Source of the DNA: Burkholderiaceae bacterium
GTDB taxonomy: Bacteria; Pseudomonadota; Gammaproteobacteria; Burkholderiales; Burkholderiaceae_E
Length of the DNA stretch: 64,000 bases
Direction: 5' to 3'
NCBI GenBank assembly: GCA_024637395.1
Contig: JAGXFG010000027.1
Location: 1-64,000 of the forward strand
Shown here: positions 42,846 to 54,119 of the stretch, piece after piece
Layout of the letters: each line of letters opens with the position of its first letter
How positions within the stretch are numbered: the stretch's first letter is position 1
Notes under the pieces: generated by a model
The model's input: the letters and a program-made list of their open reading frames with translations, nothing else
What the model was told of the DNA's origin: nothing
The model's database searches: none
Made by a program: the position numbers and the translations under genes

Positions 42846-42877
42846 CGGAGCGGCGCTCGGCCGATGCCCTGCTGGCG

Positions 42878-43669
42878 CTAGGAAGCGTCGTTGGCGTTGG
42901 CGCCGAGGATGCGCATGCGCCACCAGAAGACCATCACGGCAAGCAGCAGTAGCGCGGTCCCGTAGGCGATGCTCGCCGCCACCGGAAAGCCGACAGAGTG
43001 ATCGGTGAAGGCGCCGATCATGCTGACCTGCGAGGGCATGTGCGCCGGCAGCCACTGGATCACGAACTTGTTCTTGGACTCGGTGTAGAAGATCGGGTTC
43101 TGCAGCCAGGCAACGTCAATGTTGGTGAGTAGAACGATCGACAGCACGCCTTCGAGTTCGCGATGAAAGATCGATCCTGCCAGCAGACCGTAGCAACCGT
43201 AGACTGCGCCTACCAGCGCAAACCCCAATACCACCTGCGTGAGGTGTTGGGGCGAGAAGAACGTCAGCAGCAGCGCTCCCGAGAACAGGGCCACGGCAAC
43301 GATCGCGCAGCCGAGTACCGCGAGCCGCGCGACCACGATCTCCCACGATCGGTAGCCGCATAGCAGGAGTCGGCGGCTCACTTCGGTCTGGCGGCTGATC
43401 AGGTAGAAGCCCAGGAAGGCGCTGACGAACCCGACTGCGGCCAGACCCATGAAGACGATCGCCTCTTCGCGGCGACTCACTTCGATGATGGTGTCGCCCG
43501 AGACCGCGGCGAGCGTGAATGCCACGGGCGCGTCGGTGGTGGTGATTGCGATCAGCGCGTAGAACAGTACCGGCAGCAGCACGAACAGCGTGAGTGCAAT
43601 GCGGTTGCGCAGCAGCGTCATCGCTGTCAGCACAAATGCGGTGAGCAGGCGCGGCGCGGTGTTGCTCAT
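42878..43669 (-). CDS. ABC-2 type transporter permease in the acyl-metabolite cluster
   Basis: This 263-residue membrane protein has about six helices and a periplasmic or cytoplasmic loop between helices one and two, the layout of ABC-2 permeases. Its start overlaps the stop of the ATP-binding gene by four bases, so it pairs with that ATPase. It is the last gene of a seven-gene operon and probably exports the product made by the upstream enzymes. No close named family is recognised. Confidence 0.85.
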   Translation of the reverse strand: MSNTAPRLLTAFVLTAMTLLRNRIALTLFVLLPVLFYALIAITTTDAPVAFTLAAVSGDTIIEVSRREEAIVFMGLAAVGFVSAFLGFYLISRQTEVSRRLLLCGYRSWEIVVARLAVLGCAIVAVALFSGALLLTFFSPQHLTQVVLGFALVGAVYGCYGLLAGSIFHRELEGVLSIVLLTNIDVAWLQNPIFYTESKNKFVIQWLPAHMPSQVSMIGAFTDHSVGFPVAASIAYGTALLLLAVMVFWWRMRILGANANDAS

Positions 43670-44322
43670 GGCATTGCCTCCATCAGTTGACCGTCCCGCA
43701 ACTCGATCACCCGGTCAAACTCCGACCGGTCGTAGATCAAATGGGACACCACCAGGATGGTGGTGCCAGCGGCGCGCAGTTCTCGCGCCAGGTCCCAGAA
43801 GCGCTGGTAAGTGGCCCAGTCAAAGCCGGCGTACGGCTCGTCGAGCACCAGGATTTGGGGCTCATGCAGGAGTGCCACGGCGAGGTTCAGTTTTTGCCGG
43901 GTGCCCCCACTTAGCTTGGACACGAGCTGCGCCCGGTCGGCTGCAAAATGAAGCCGTTCGAGCAGGAACTCGGCGTGTGCTCGCCAGCGCGCACTGGGCA
44001 GGCCGTAGGCCGCAGCAAAGTAGCGGAAATTTTCGTCGACCGTGAGACCGTCCACCACGAGGGCGTCCTGGGGGCAATAGCCGATGCGGCCGTAACGCTC
44101 GATGGTGCCAGTCGTTGGTTGCAACAGGCCGACCAGGATCCGGAGCAGGGTGCTCTTGCCGGAACCGTTCTCACCCACCAGCCCCACCGTAACGCCCGGA
44201 GCCAGGTCGAGATCGACCTGGCTGAGCACCTGTCGTTTGCCGAATTTCCTGGACACGCCGTGCGCGGCGAGCAGACGGCCGCCGTGAGCGGCGTTAGTGA
44301 CCATGGCGGAGGTCGACGACAT
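43666..44322 (-). CDS. ABC transporter ATP-binding protein in the acyl-metabolite cluster
   Basis: This 218-residue ATPase shows Walker A GENGSGKST (about residues 50-58), the Q-loop in GYCPQDAL, signature KLSGGTRQK (about 136-144) and Walker B ILVLDEP. The compact size suits an ABC-2 exporter. I use the ATG at 44322, behind GGGAG; ATGs at 44304 and 44358 are alternatives. It overlaps the end of the BtaA-like gene and the start of the permease, so all are coupled. Its position after the biosynthetic genes suggests product export or self-protection. Confidence 0.87.
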   Translation of the reverse strand: MSSTSAMVTNAAHGGRLLAAHGVSRKFGKRQVLSQVDLDLAPGVTVGLVGENGSGKSTLLRILVGLLQPTTGTIERYGRIGYCPQDALVVDGLTVDENFRYFAAAYGLPSARWRAHAEFLLERLHFAADRAQLVSKLSGGTRQKLNLAVALLHEPQILVLDEPYAGFDWATYQRFWDLARELRAAGTTILVVSHLIYDRSEFDRVIELRDGQLMEAMP

Positions 44323-45514
44323 GAATACTCCCGTAGATGCCGGTGCGTTCGCGGGCATACAACTCCAGCGAGCGTTCCGGGTAAGACACCAGTACGTCCG
44401 TCAGAGCTATCTCGTGGCCGTCAAGCTGGACACGAATCGGCTCAAGGTAGCGAACTTCACGCGCTGCGCTGCGGAACACAATACGCGCGCCCTTGGGGCA
44501 GCGCGCCAGGATCGCCGACCATTCCTCAGCCAGGGCCGCGGGATCGTAGCCGCTCATCCAGTCCATATGATCCAGCAGCGAGAGTTTATCCACAGGATCG
44601 CTGCTAGCGCGCAGGAAGTCGGTGAGCGTGCCGGAATGCGTGAACAGGCGATCGATCAGCCCGGCCTTCAGACGGGCAAACTCGGTTTCCTTCAGGAACT
44701 CGGGACAACATTCGCGGGTGTACTCCCCTTCGAGCACCCCGCGCCAGAAGTAATTCTCGCGCAGCGGAGTTTGCGTGAGCGCGCGCTCGAGCGCGTCGAG
44801 TGCGTGGCCGGCGACGCCCCCAGGGTGGTGCGCCTCGATTTCGCGGCGCTGCTGCCAAGGAATGCCCAGCAAACTGAGCGCCAGCGGTCGCGCCACGAAC
44901 CAGCGCAACAGCGGCGTTCCGAAGCGCTTGCGAATCTGATGGCGAGCGTAGATCTCCCGCTGATCGGCAACCGTGGTTGCGCCCAGCAGCGCTGCTATCG
45001 CGTCCCCCAGCGCACAGGTCCGGTAGGCATAGTCGCGCAGCAGTTTGTGGACCAGGCCGGCACTGCCCTGGTACAGGAAACGTCGGCGCCAGCCGCGTCC
45101 GGCGAACCACTGCATGTGTCCGTCCCAGAACGCGCGCGCGGCATCCGACAATTCGCGGCGCAGCGCATCGTGGTAGATCTCGCTCCAGCGGGGCGACCAG
45201 CCGCCGCCGAACAACGCGAAGAAGTCGTCGTGTTGCAGGCCGCGGATCGCGGCGATGCGCAGTTCGAGTAGTGCCGTCTGCAGCGGATTCACGTCCACCG
45301 CATGGACTTCCCGCGCGCCAGCCAGCAACAGGTCAAGAGAGTTGCAGCCGCCACTGGTGATTGTCACCACTCGATCGCTCGGCTTGATTTCCAGTGCCAG
45401 GCGATCAACGGCGGGATCCTCGAAGCAGGCCACGTAGACCAACTGGTTGCGATGCACCAACCGGAACAGCGAGTTGCGCCAGTTCTCGGCAATTGGTGCT
45501 GTCCGGAAAGCCAT
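44294..45514 (-). CDS. BtaA-like SAM-dependent 3-amino-3-carboxypropyl transferase (DUF3419)
   Basis: This 406-residue protein has the DUF3419/BtaA layout. Its N-terminal segment reads RLVHRNQLVYVACFEDPAVD, with a SAM-binding region VVTITSGGCNSLDLLL (GGCN at about residues 55-58) and AVDVNPLQ (about 72-79). BtaA moves the 3-amino-3-carboxypropyl group of SAM onto diacylglycerol to make the homoserine lipid DGHS and releases methylthioadenosine. No BtaB methyltransferase lies nearby, so a betaine lipid is not the obvious product. The start touches the ketoacyl synthase stop by one base. The acceptor in this operon is unknown. Confidence 0.85.
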   Translation of the reverse strand: MAFRTAPIAENWRNSLFRLVHRNQLVYVACFEDPAVDRLALEIKPSDRVVTITSGGCNSLDLLLAGAREVHAVDVNPLQTALLELRIAAIRGLQHDDFFALFGGGWSPRWSEIYHDALRRELSDAARAFWDGHMQWFAGRGWRRRFLYQGSAGLVHKLLRDYAYRTCALGDAIAALLGATTVADQREIYARHQIRKRFGTPLLRWFVARPLALSLLGIPWQQRREIEAHHPGGVAGHALDALERALTQTPLRENYFWRGVLEGEYTRECCPEFLKETEFARLKAGLIDRLFTHSGTLTDFLRASSDPVDKLSLLDHMDWMSGYDPAALAEEWSAILARCPKGARIVFRSAAREVRYLEPIRVQLDGHEIALTDVLVSYPERSLELYARERTGIYGSIHVVDLRHGH

Positions 45515-46521
45515 CAGAACACCAGATCCAAGGCGCCGAGGGTAAGGCCGGCGCCGGTGCCCAGCATCAGGATGCGCTGGCCACGCTGCACCCGCCCCGA
45601 AGCGACGGCCTCGGAGAGCGCCAGTGGGATCGACGCCGAGATGGTGTTGCCGCGCTGCGCCAAATTGGTGATGACCTGAGCCGGCTTGAACCCGAAATGC
45701 TTGGTGAGGGATCGAATGCCGATGATGCTCGCCTGATGTGCAACCACCGTGTCGTAGTCCGAACGCTGGGCGCCGACGTCGGCGAAGAAACCTTCGATGA
45801 ATCGCGGCGCGGCGCGGCGCGCCAGCCGGACGATCGCCGGGCCGTTCATGTTGAACATATTCATCTCGGGGCGCGTCGTCGGGTCGTTGGGATGATGATC
45901 GGTACCGGCGCCCACAAACTGAGCCAGGTCGGCGCCGCTGTTGAAGGTCTGGAAGGCTGCATGATTCAGGCAACTGGCTTCATTCTCAGCACTCGGACGA
46001 ATCACGGCAGCCGCGGCCGCGTCGCCGAACAACAGCGCGCTCTCCGGTTCCTTGGGGTTGAGCGAGCGCGATGCCATCTCGCTGCTCACCAGCAGGGTCG
46101 CGCGACTGCGTCCGGTGGCGACCAACTGGCTCAACAGGTGCAGGCCGACCAGCCAGCTTAGACAGGTGGCGTCGATGTCGAAGCAGAAGCTGCGACCCTC
46201 GGGGCACTGCAGCGCGCGCTGAATGAACGCGGCGGTGCAGGGAATGAGCTGCTGGCGCGAGGTGGAGGCGGCAATGATGGTATCGAGCTGATCCGCTCTC
46301 GTGTCCGCCTGCTCGAGCGCGGCGTGGGCAGCGGCGCTCGCCATGCTGACGGTAGTGTCGCTGGCGCCAGCGTAGCGGCGTTCGATGACCCCGGTGCTGC
46401 GCTCGGCCCAGTCACCATCCACCCCGAGCTCGGTGGCGAGCTGGCGGGTGGTGACGCGGCGTGCGGGTAGATACGAGCCCAGGCCCGCCAGTCGGATTCG
46501 AAGCGGGGCCGCTGCTGTCAT
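45514..46521 (-). CDS. 3-oxoacyl-ACP synthase III (FabH-like ketoacyl synthase)
   Basis: This 335-residue thiolase-fold enzyme carries the KAS III triad Cys120 (DATCLSWL), His262 (VVAHQAS) and Asn292 (RGNTISAS). The N-terminal GLGSYLPARRVTTRQLA is FabH-like. Such enzymes condense an acyl-CoA with malonyl-ACP, or acyl chains head to head. It is embedded in the cluster with ATGA overlap to the upstream adenylating enzyme, so I infer a secondary-metabolite role rather than fatty acid synthesis; no fab genes adjoin it. Confidence 0.88.
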   Translation of the reverse strand: MTAAAPLRIRLAGLGSYLPARRVTTRQLATELGVDGDWAERSTGVIERRYAGASDTTVSMASAAAHAALEQADTRADQLDTIIAASTSRQQLIPCTAAFIQRALQCPEGRSFCFDIDATCLSWLVGLHLLSQLVATGRSRATLLVSSEMASRSLNPKEPESALLFGDAAAAAVIRPSAENEASCLNHAAFQTFNSGADLAQFVGAGTDHHPNDPTTRPEMNMFNMNGPAIVRLARRAAPRFIEGFFADVGAQRSDYDTVVAHQASIIGIRSLTKHFGFKPAQVITNLAQRGNTISASIPLALSEAVASGRVQRGQRILMLGTGAGLTLGALDLVF

Positions 46522-47855
46522 ATGGTTTCCTCGGCTGGAAGGCGCCTGACTCGGCGCAGTTTCTTGGTGGTAAACCGTTGGGGTTCGCCCGCCTCAATCA
46601 CCAGATCTGCGTCGGCTATTCCTTGCTCACGCAGCCCGGCCTCGATGGCCTTGCGCACGAGTGTCGCGACCGTGTTGAGCTCTGCCCCGGAAGCGAGGGC
46701 GAGCCGCACGCGCAGCTGCGAATCGCGTTCCTGGATCACCTCGTAGTCGCGCACCGCGCCACTGGCAAGCAACACCATGCGGCGGATCGTCGCCGGAAAG
46801 ACCGAGAGCAGCGACCCGTCGCTTGCGGCGAACCGGCAGACGTCATCGAGCCGGCCCTCGATGCGCTCGATCGTGCGAAAGCCGCTACCGCAGGAGCAGG
46901 CCTCGGCTGGGCAGAGAGCGAGGATGTCGTTCAGGCGGTAGCGGATGATTGGTTGCACCTGCCGCCAGAGGTCGGTGATGATCGGTGTTACCCGCTGCGA
47001 TTCCGCCGTCGCCTCAACCGACTCGGTCTGCACGACCACGAGGTCTTCCTGCAGATGTAGTCGTCCATTCTTGCAGCTGACGCCGATCAGGCCTTCCGTG
47101 CACTGATAGATCTGGTGTACTGCGCATGCGAAGCGCTCGCGCAGTTGCGTTTCGATTTGAGGCTCCAGGACTTCGGCCACTGAAATCAGGCGTTCCGGGC
47201 GGATGCGCAGTTCACCGGCGAGCTGGCGCTCGGAGAGTGCGTGCAAGTAGCTGGGCGGACCCGCCAGCAGGTCCGGAGGGTGCGAATTCAACCGCGTCAC
47301 GGCTTCGTCGATGGGGGTGGCCAGGTTGAAGTGTTGGAAGCTCAGCCAGCCGCGCTGCAGGCGCTGGTAGAGATTGCTGCCCGACATCGAAAAGAGCGTG
47401 ATTCGTACGCCGTGACGCCGGATGCGCGGCGCGACGCGCGCGACCACTGTCCCCGCCCAGCGCGCCTGTTCCTGTTCATCGATTAGAAACAGGCCGCGGT
47501 GGCCGGAGGTGCCCGATGACAGCCCCACCGTGAGGTCTCCCACGCGCGACCGGAAGTCGCGCGAACTCTCGGCCGCGAGGGCCGTCTCGAGCGCCGTTTC
47601 AAGCTTGACCTGGCGGGTGTTCAGGGTGGATAAGTTGGCCATCATGACGGCCTTGTCGATCGTCGGCAGCGTTCGCCAGCGCGTTGCGGGCTCGGCGCCG
47701 TAGAGTGCGGCGTAGAAGGGCGAGTGGCGCCGCGCGAAGCCTACGATCGATTGCGCACGACGATCCTGGTAGTCGGCGAGCGCCGCACCGTGCAGGCGAC
47801 GGAAGTTGTGTCGGGCGAGCCAGAAGGAATGCGCCAGCGCGAACCCAGGGCTCAT
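46518..47855 (-). CDS. CapK/F390-synthetase-like adenylate-forming enzyme
   Basis: This 445-residue protein belongs to the phenylacetate-CoA ligase/F390 synthetase-like branch of adenylate-forming enzymes. The phosphate-binding loop reads VGLSSGTSGHRG (about residues 110-121). Later segments include LISVAEVLEPQIE, IYQCTEGLIGVSC and the domain-hinge aspartate in RIEGRLDD. It should activate a carboxylate as an acyl-adenylate. The ATG at 47855 forms an ATGA overlap with the upstream hydrolase gene, consistent with the other junctions in this operon. The true substrate is unknown. Confidence 0.84.
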   Translation of the reverse strand: MSPGFALAHSFWLARHNFRRLHGAALADYQDRRAQSIVGFARRHSPFYAALYGAEPATRWRTLPTIDKAVMMANLSTLNTRQVKLETALETALAAESSRDFRSRVGDLTVGLSSGTSGHRGLFLIDEQEQARWAGTVVARVAPRIRRHGVRITLFSMSGSNLYQRLQRGWLSFQHFNLATPIDEAVTRLNSHPPDLLAGPPSYLHALSERQLAGELRIRPERLISVAEVLEPQIETQLRERFACAVHQIYQCTEGLIGVSCKNGRLHLQEDLVVVQTESVEATAESQRVTPIITDLWRQVQPIIRYRLNDILALCPAEACSCGSGFRTIERIEGRLDDVCRFAASDGSLLSVFPATIRRMVLLASGAVRDYEVIQERDSQLRVRLALASGAELNTVATLVRKAIEAGLREQGIADADLVIEAGEPQRFTTKKLRRVRRLPAEETI

Positions 47856-48670
47856 CGCCGCACCCATTGGTCGCGCACCTCGGGGCAATGGGTCGGGAAT
47901 ACGCGCAGCGCCGGGTTTGCCGCACTCAAAATCCGCAGCTTCTCGAGCGACGCGCGGGTCTGGCGGACGTCATCGACGATCAGCCGGGTCAGCCAGTGCG
48001 CGTCGCGCAGCTCGCGATATCCGCGTGATACCCAGCAGGCATCTGCCGACAGGAAGATCGGCCCGCCGACGGCCGCGACATGTGCGCCGATCTGGCCGCG
48101 GGCGTGTCCCGGCAGGGCGACGAGGCGAATCCAGCCATCCCCAAACAGGTCGTAGGTGCCGCCGAACGGTTCGAGGGGGCTCGCCAGGAATGAGTCGACG
48201 AGGGTCGTTCGGCTCGCGAAATCATCGGGCAGCAGGGCCGGCAGATAGGCCCGGAGCAACCCGCCGACACCGGGGCGCTCGCACACGTCCTCGTAGGCCT
48301 GGCGGGTAGCGATGAAGCGGGCCCGGGGAAAGTCGCGCAGGCCGGCGACGTGATCGGCGTGGAAATGGGAAATCACAATCCAGCGCACGTCGTCAGGCGT
48401 AATCCCGAAGCGCGCAATCTGTGTTGCTGCTGCCGACTCCACGGGGGCCGACATCGGTGTGATCCAACGGTAGATGCGATAGGGCATCGCCGCGGTTGCC
48501 TGGAGGATGCGCGGCGAGTAGCCGGCGTCAAACAGCCCCCAGCCGTGCAGCGGATGATGCATGAGGGCGACCATGCAGGGCACGTCGATCAGCCGGCGTC
48601 GCCCACCGCTCAGCAGATGGTGTTCCCACGAGCGGCAATGACCGGTGTCTAGCAAGTGAACCGGTATCAA
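47852..48670 (-). CDS. Metallo-beta-lactamase-fold hydrolase, lactonase-like
   Basis: This 272-residue protein has the metal-binding motif SHFHADHVAG (H102, H104, D106, H107), a further ligand in LPGHARGQIG (H189), D210 in LSADACW and a final His in FPTHCPE. This set is complete for a dinuclear metallohydrolase and resembles N-acyl-homoserine lactonase relatives. Translation probably starts at TTG overlapping the reductase stop (TTGA). In this operon it may hydrolyse or remodel a thioester, lactone or ester intermediate. Confidence 0.85.
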   Translation of the reverse strand: MIPVHLLDTGHCRSWEHHLLSGGRRRLIDVPCMVALMHHPLHGWGLFDAGYSPRILQATAAMPYRIYRWITPMSAPVESAAATQIARFGITPDDVRWIVISHFHADHVAGLRDFPRARFIATRQAYEDVCERPGVGGLLRAYLPALLPDDFASRTTLVDSFLASPLEPFGGTYDLFGDGWIRLVALPGHARGQIGAHVAAVGGPIFLSADACWVSRGYRELRDAHWLTRLIVDDVRQTRASLEKLRILSAANPALRVFPTHCPEVRDQWVRR

Positions 48671-49653
48671 GCGCCGGCTCCGGCGTCGGTGGCGCCCTGG
48701 AGCGCCGCCAGACTTGCTTCGAGTCCGCGCTCGAAGGGCATGATCGGCGTGTAGCCGAGGTCGCGACGGGCGGCGGCGATGTCGTAGGTCTGGTGGCGGC
48801 CCAGAATCGCGGCCGTGTAGCGCGTGAGCAATGGCTCGCCACCCGAAATACGCGCTGACAGCTCGAGCGTGCGGCCGATGCCGAGTGCCACCGCAATTGG
48901 AATTCGCCGCAGCTTCGTGTCCAGGCCGCAGTGGGCGAGAACGCGCCGAATCACCGGCCAGAGCTCGACGTGCTCGTCGTTGGTGATCGTGTAGGTGCCG
49001 CCAACCGCACGCGGCGCGTCGAGCGCCAGCGTGATGGCGTGCACGACATTTTCGACATAGGTGAGATCTACCAGGTTACGGCCATTGCCGATCTGGGGCA
49101 GCCGGCCGGCGCGTGCCGCGCGAACGAGGCGGGGCAGAAGGGCGACGTCACCTTCGCCGAAGATCGCCTTTGGGCGCAGGATCACTGCGTCGAGTTTTGC
49201 TGCGCGCACGCATTCCTCGGCGAGTCGCTTGGACCACGCATAGCTTGATGAATAGCGCCTCGGGTAGGGAACATCTTCGCGCGCGTTGACCTGATCGTTG
49301 CCGTCGAAAACAACCGCGGGCGACGAAATGTGAACCAGCCGGCGCACTCCCTGGCGCAGGCAGGCGGCGACGACATTGCCGGTACCCTCCACATTGGTGG
49401 AGAAGAACGCGCTGCGCTGTCCAAAAGGCGCTGACAGCGCACCGGTGTGGATTACTGCGGTTGCGTTCCGGCAGGCATCCGACACCAGTTTGCCATCACG
49501 CAAATCGCCGCGCACCACTGTGGCGCCGAGCGATTCGAGCAGGTCACAGCGGCTGGGATCGCGACCAACGGCGCGCACCGGCAGGCCGCGCGAGACGAGG
49601 TTGCGCACCATCGCCAGGCCAAGGAATCCGGTTCCACCGGTGACCACAATCAT
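48667..49653 (-). CDS. NAD(P)-dependent epimerase/3-beta-HSD-type reductase
   Basis: This 328-residue extended SDR has the nucleotide-binding TGGTGFLG (about residues 5-12), the middle motif HTGALSAPFG, and catalytic Tyr138 and Lys142 in SYAWSK. NVVHAITLALDAP lies late in the chain. It resembles the 3-beta-hydroxysteroid dehydrogenase class that includes OleD, which reduces beta-ketoacids. It is the first gene of the seven-gene operon, 184 bases after uvrA on the same strand, and overlaps the following hydrolase gene by four bases. Confidence 0.86.
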   Translation of the reverse strand: MIVVTGGTGFLGLAMVRNLVSRGLPVRAVGRDPSRCDLLESLGATVVRGDLRDGKLVSDACRNATAVIHTGALSAPFGQRSAFFSTNVEGTGNVVAACLRQGVRRLVHISSPAVVFDGNDQVNAREDVPYPRRYSSSYAWSKRLAEECVRAAKLDAVILRPKAIFGEGDVALLPRLVRAARAGRLPQIGNGRNLVDLTYVENVVHAITLALDAPRAVGGTYTITNDEHVELWPVIRRVLAHCGLDTKLRRIPIAVALGIGRTLELSARISGGEPLLTRYTAAILGRHQTYDIAAARRDLGYTPIMPFERGLEASLAALQGATDAGAGA

Positions 49654-49837
49654 TGCCTTGCGCCTGATCCGGTTTGGCTAATGTCCTGGTCTTGCCGCAA
49701 CAATCAAGGCGGTCAGAGGCAGGCAACGCTGCGCCGCTGGCGTTGTTCAGTTTGCACGCATTAGGACGAGTGTGCCACAGGGAGTATGGCAGCACCAAGA
49801 TATCCAGGACCCCACCAGGTTCGGCGAGCGCGATGAT

Positions 49838-52705
<2,868 letters not shown>

Positions 52706-52763
52706 TGCGCCCTTGGTCCTTCTCGGCGCCCCGCGTGGGGAGCCCGGTCGACAGCTGGCTCAA

Positions 52764-52788
52764 CGCAGCCCGGGAAATTCGGGCTGCG
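52764..52788. promoter_or_regulatory. Perfect hairpin/operator between uvrA and the MFS gene
   Basis: CGCAGCCCG and CGGGCTGCG form a perfect nine-base-pair inverted repeat around GGAAATT in the divergent uvrA/MFS intergenic region. No T-run follows in either direction, so an operator or a leader hairpin is more likely than a terminator. Confidence 0.4.
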
Positions 52789-52856
52789 CGAGGGCAATCG
52801 ATTACTATACCTGCCAGCCCTAGCCAGCGCACGTCCCTACCCAGCAGGATCAGCCA

Positions 52857-54071
52857 ATGTCCGCCTCAGACCAGTCGATGACCAGACTCGAACTGCGTTC
52901 CAGCATTTCGCTGTCGTCGATCTTCGCTCTGCGCATGCTCGGGCTGTTCCTGATCCTGCCGGTGTTCGCCGAGCACGCCCGCCACCTTCCCGGCGGCACC
53001 AACGCGATGCTAATCGGCCTGGTGCTGGGCATCTACGGGTTGACCCAGGGAGTCCTGCAGATTCCGGCCGGCATGGCTTCGGACCGTTTCGGGCGCAAGC
53101 CGGTGATCGTGGTCGGACTGGTGATCTTCGCGATCGGCAGTTTCGTCGCGGCCAGCGCCAGCGACATCTGGATCACCGTGCTTGGCCGCGCGCTCCAGGG
53201 AGCGGGTGCGATTTCGGCCGCGGTGACCGCGCTGGTCGCCGACAGCACCAGGGAGTCGCAGCGCACCAAGTCGATGGCGATGATCGGCGGCTCGATCGCG
53301 CTGATGTTCGCCGTCTCGCTGGTGGCCGCTCCGGTGCTCTACGGCCTGATTGGCATGGGCGGCCTGTTTGCGGCGACCGGGATTCTCGCCCTGGTGGCGA
53401 TCTGGGTGACGCTGCGGATCGTTCCCGACGCCCCCCCGCCGCTCGAGCATGCTCCCGGCCTCCGGGCGCTGCGCAGCGTCATGCGCAACCCCGACCTGCT
53501 GCGGCTCAACGGCGGCATCTTCTGCCTGCACATGGTGCAAATGGCGATGTTTATCGCGGTGCCGCGGGCCCTGGTGGAGCGCAGCGGCCTGCCGTTGCCC
53601 GAGCACTGGAAGATCTACCTGCCGGTGGTGGTCGTGTCGCTCGCCCTGATGGGAGCCGCGCTGCGCCGCGAGCGCAGCGGCGGGCCGCGGGTGCTTTTCC
53701 TGGGCGCGATCGCTCTGGTGCTGGCCGTCCAGCTGGCGTTCGCCACTCACCCGGGTGGCCTAGTCGTTACTGCGGTCTTGCTGACCTTGTTCTTTACGGG
53801 TTTCAATATCCTCGAAGCGAGCCTGCCGTCACTGATCTCCAAGCTGGCGCCCGGCAATGCCAAGGGTGCGGCGATGGGGGTCTACAACACAACCCAGTCG
53901 CTGGGACTGTTTGCTGGCGGCGCGCTGGGCGGATGGGCGATGTCGCGCTACGGCGACTCTGCCGTATGGGTGGTCAATTCGCTCGCGCTGATCGGCTGGC
54001 TGGTTTTGGCTGCCGGCCAGCGGCGCTGGCAGGGCGTCGAACAGGAACTGCCTGCCGCTCCCGGCCAGTAG
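52857..54071 (+). CDS. Major facilitator superfamily transporter (YajR-like)
   Basis: This 404-residue protein has about twelve helices and the MFS signature between helices 2 and 3 (GMASDRFGRKPVI, about residues 72-84). The early segment SIFALRMLGLFLILPVFAEHA resembles YajR-type drug-efflux transporters, although the C-terminal soluble domain of YajR is missing. In Burkholderiales an MFS gene commonly lies between uvrA and ssb, as here. The substrate is unknown. Confidence 0.9.
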   Translation: MSASDQSMTRLELRSSISLSSIFALRMLGLFLILPVFAEHARHLPGGTNAMLIGLVLGIYGLTQGVLQIPAGMASDRFGRKPVIVVGLVIFAIGSFVAASASDIWITVLGRALQGAGAISAAVTALVADSTRESQRTKSMAMIGGSIALMFAVSLVAAPVLYGLIGMGGLFAATGILALVAIWVTLRIVPDAPPPLEHAPGLRALRSVMRNPDLLRLNGGIFCLHMVQMAMFIAVPRALVERSGLPLPEHWKIYLPVVVVSLALMGAALRRERSGGPRVLFLGAIALVLAVQLAFATHPGGLVVTAVLLTLFFTGFNILEASLPSLISKLAPGNAKGAAMGVYNTTQSLGLFAGGALGGWAMSRYGDSAVWVVNSLALIGWLVLAAGQRRWQGVEQELPAAPGQ

Positions 54072-54119
54072 GGCCAGGAACGGCAGGGACCGACAATCGA
54101 ATCGTAAGGAGAGACTTTC

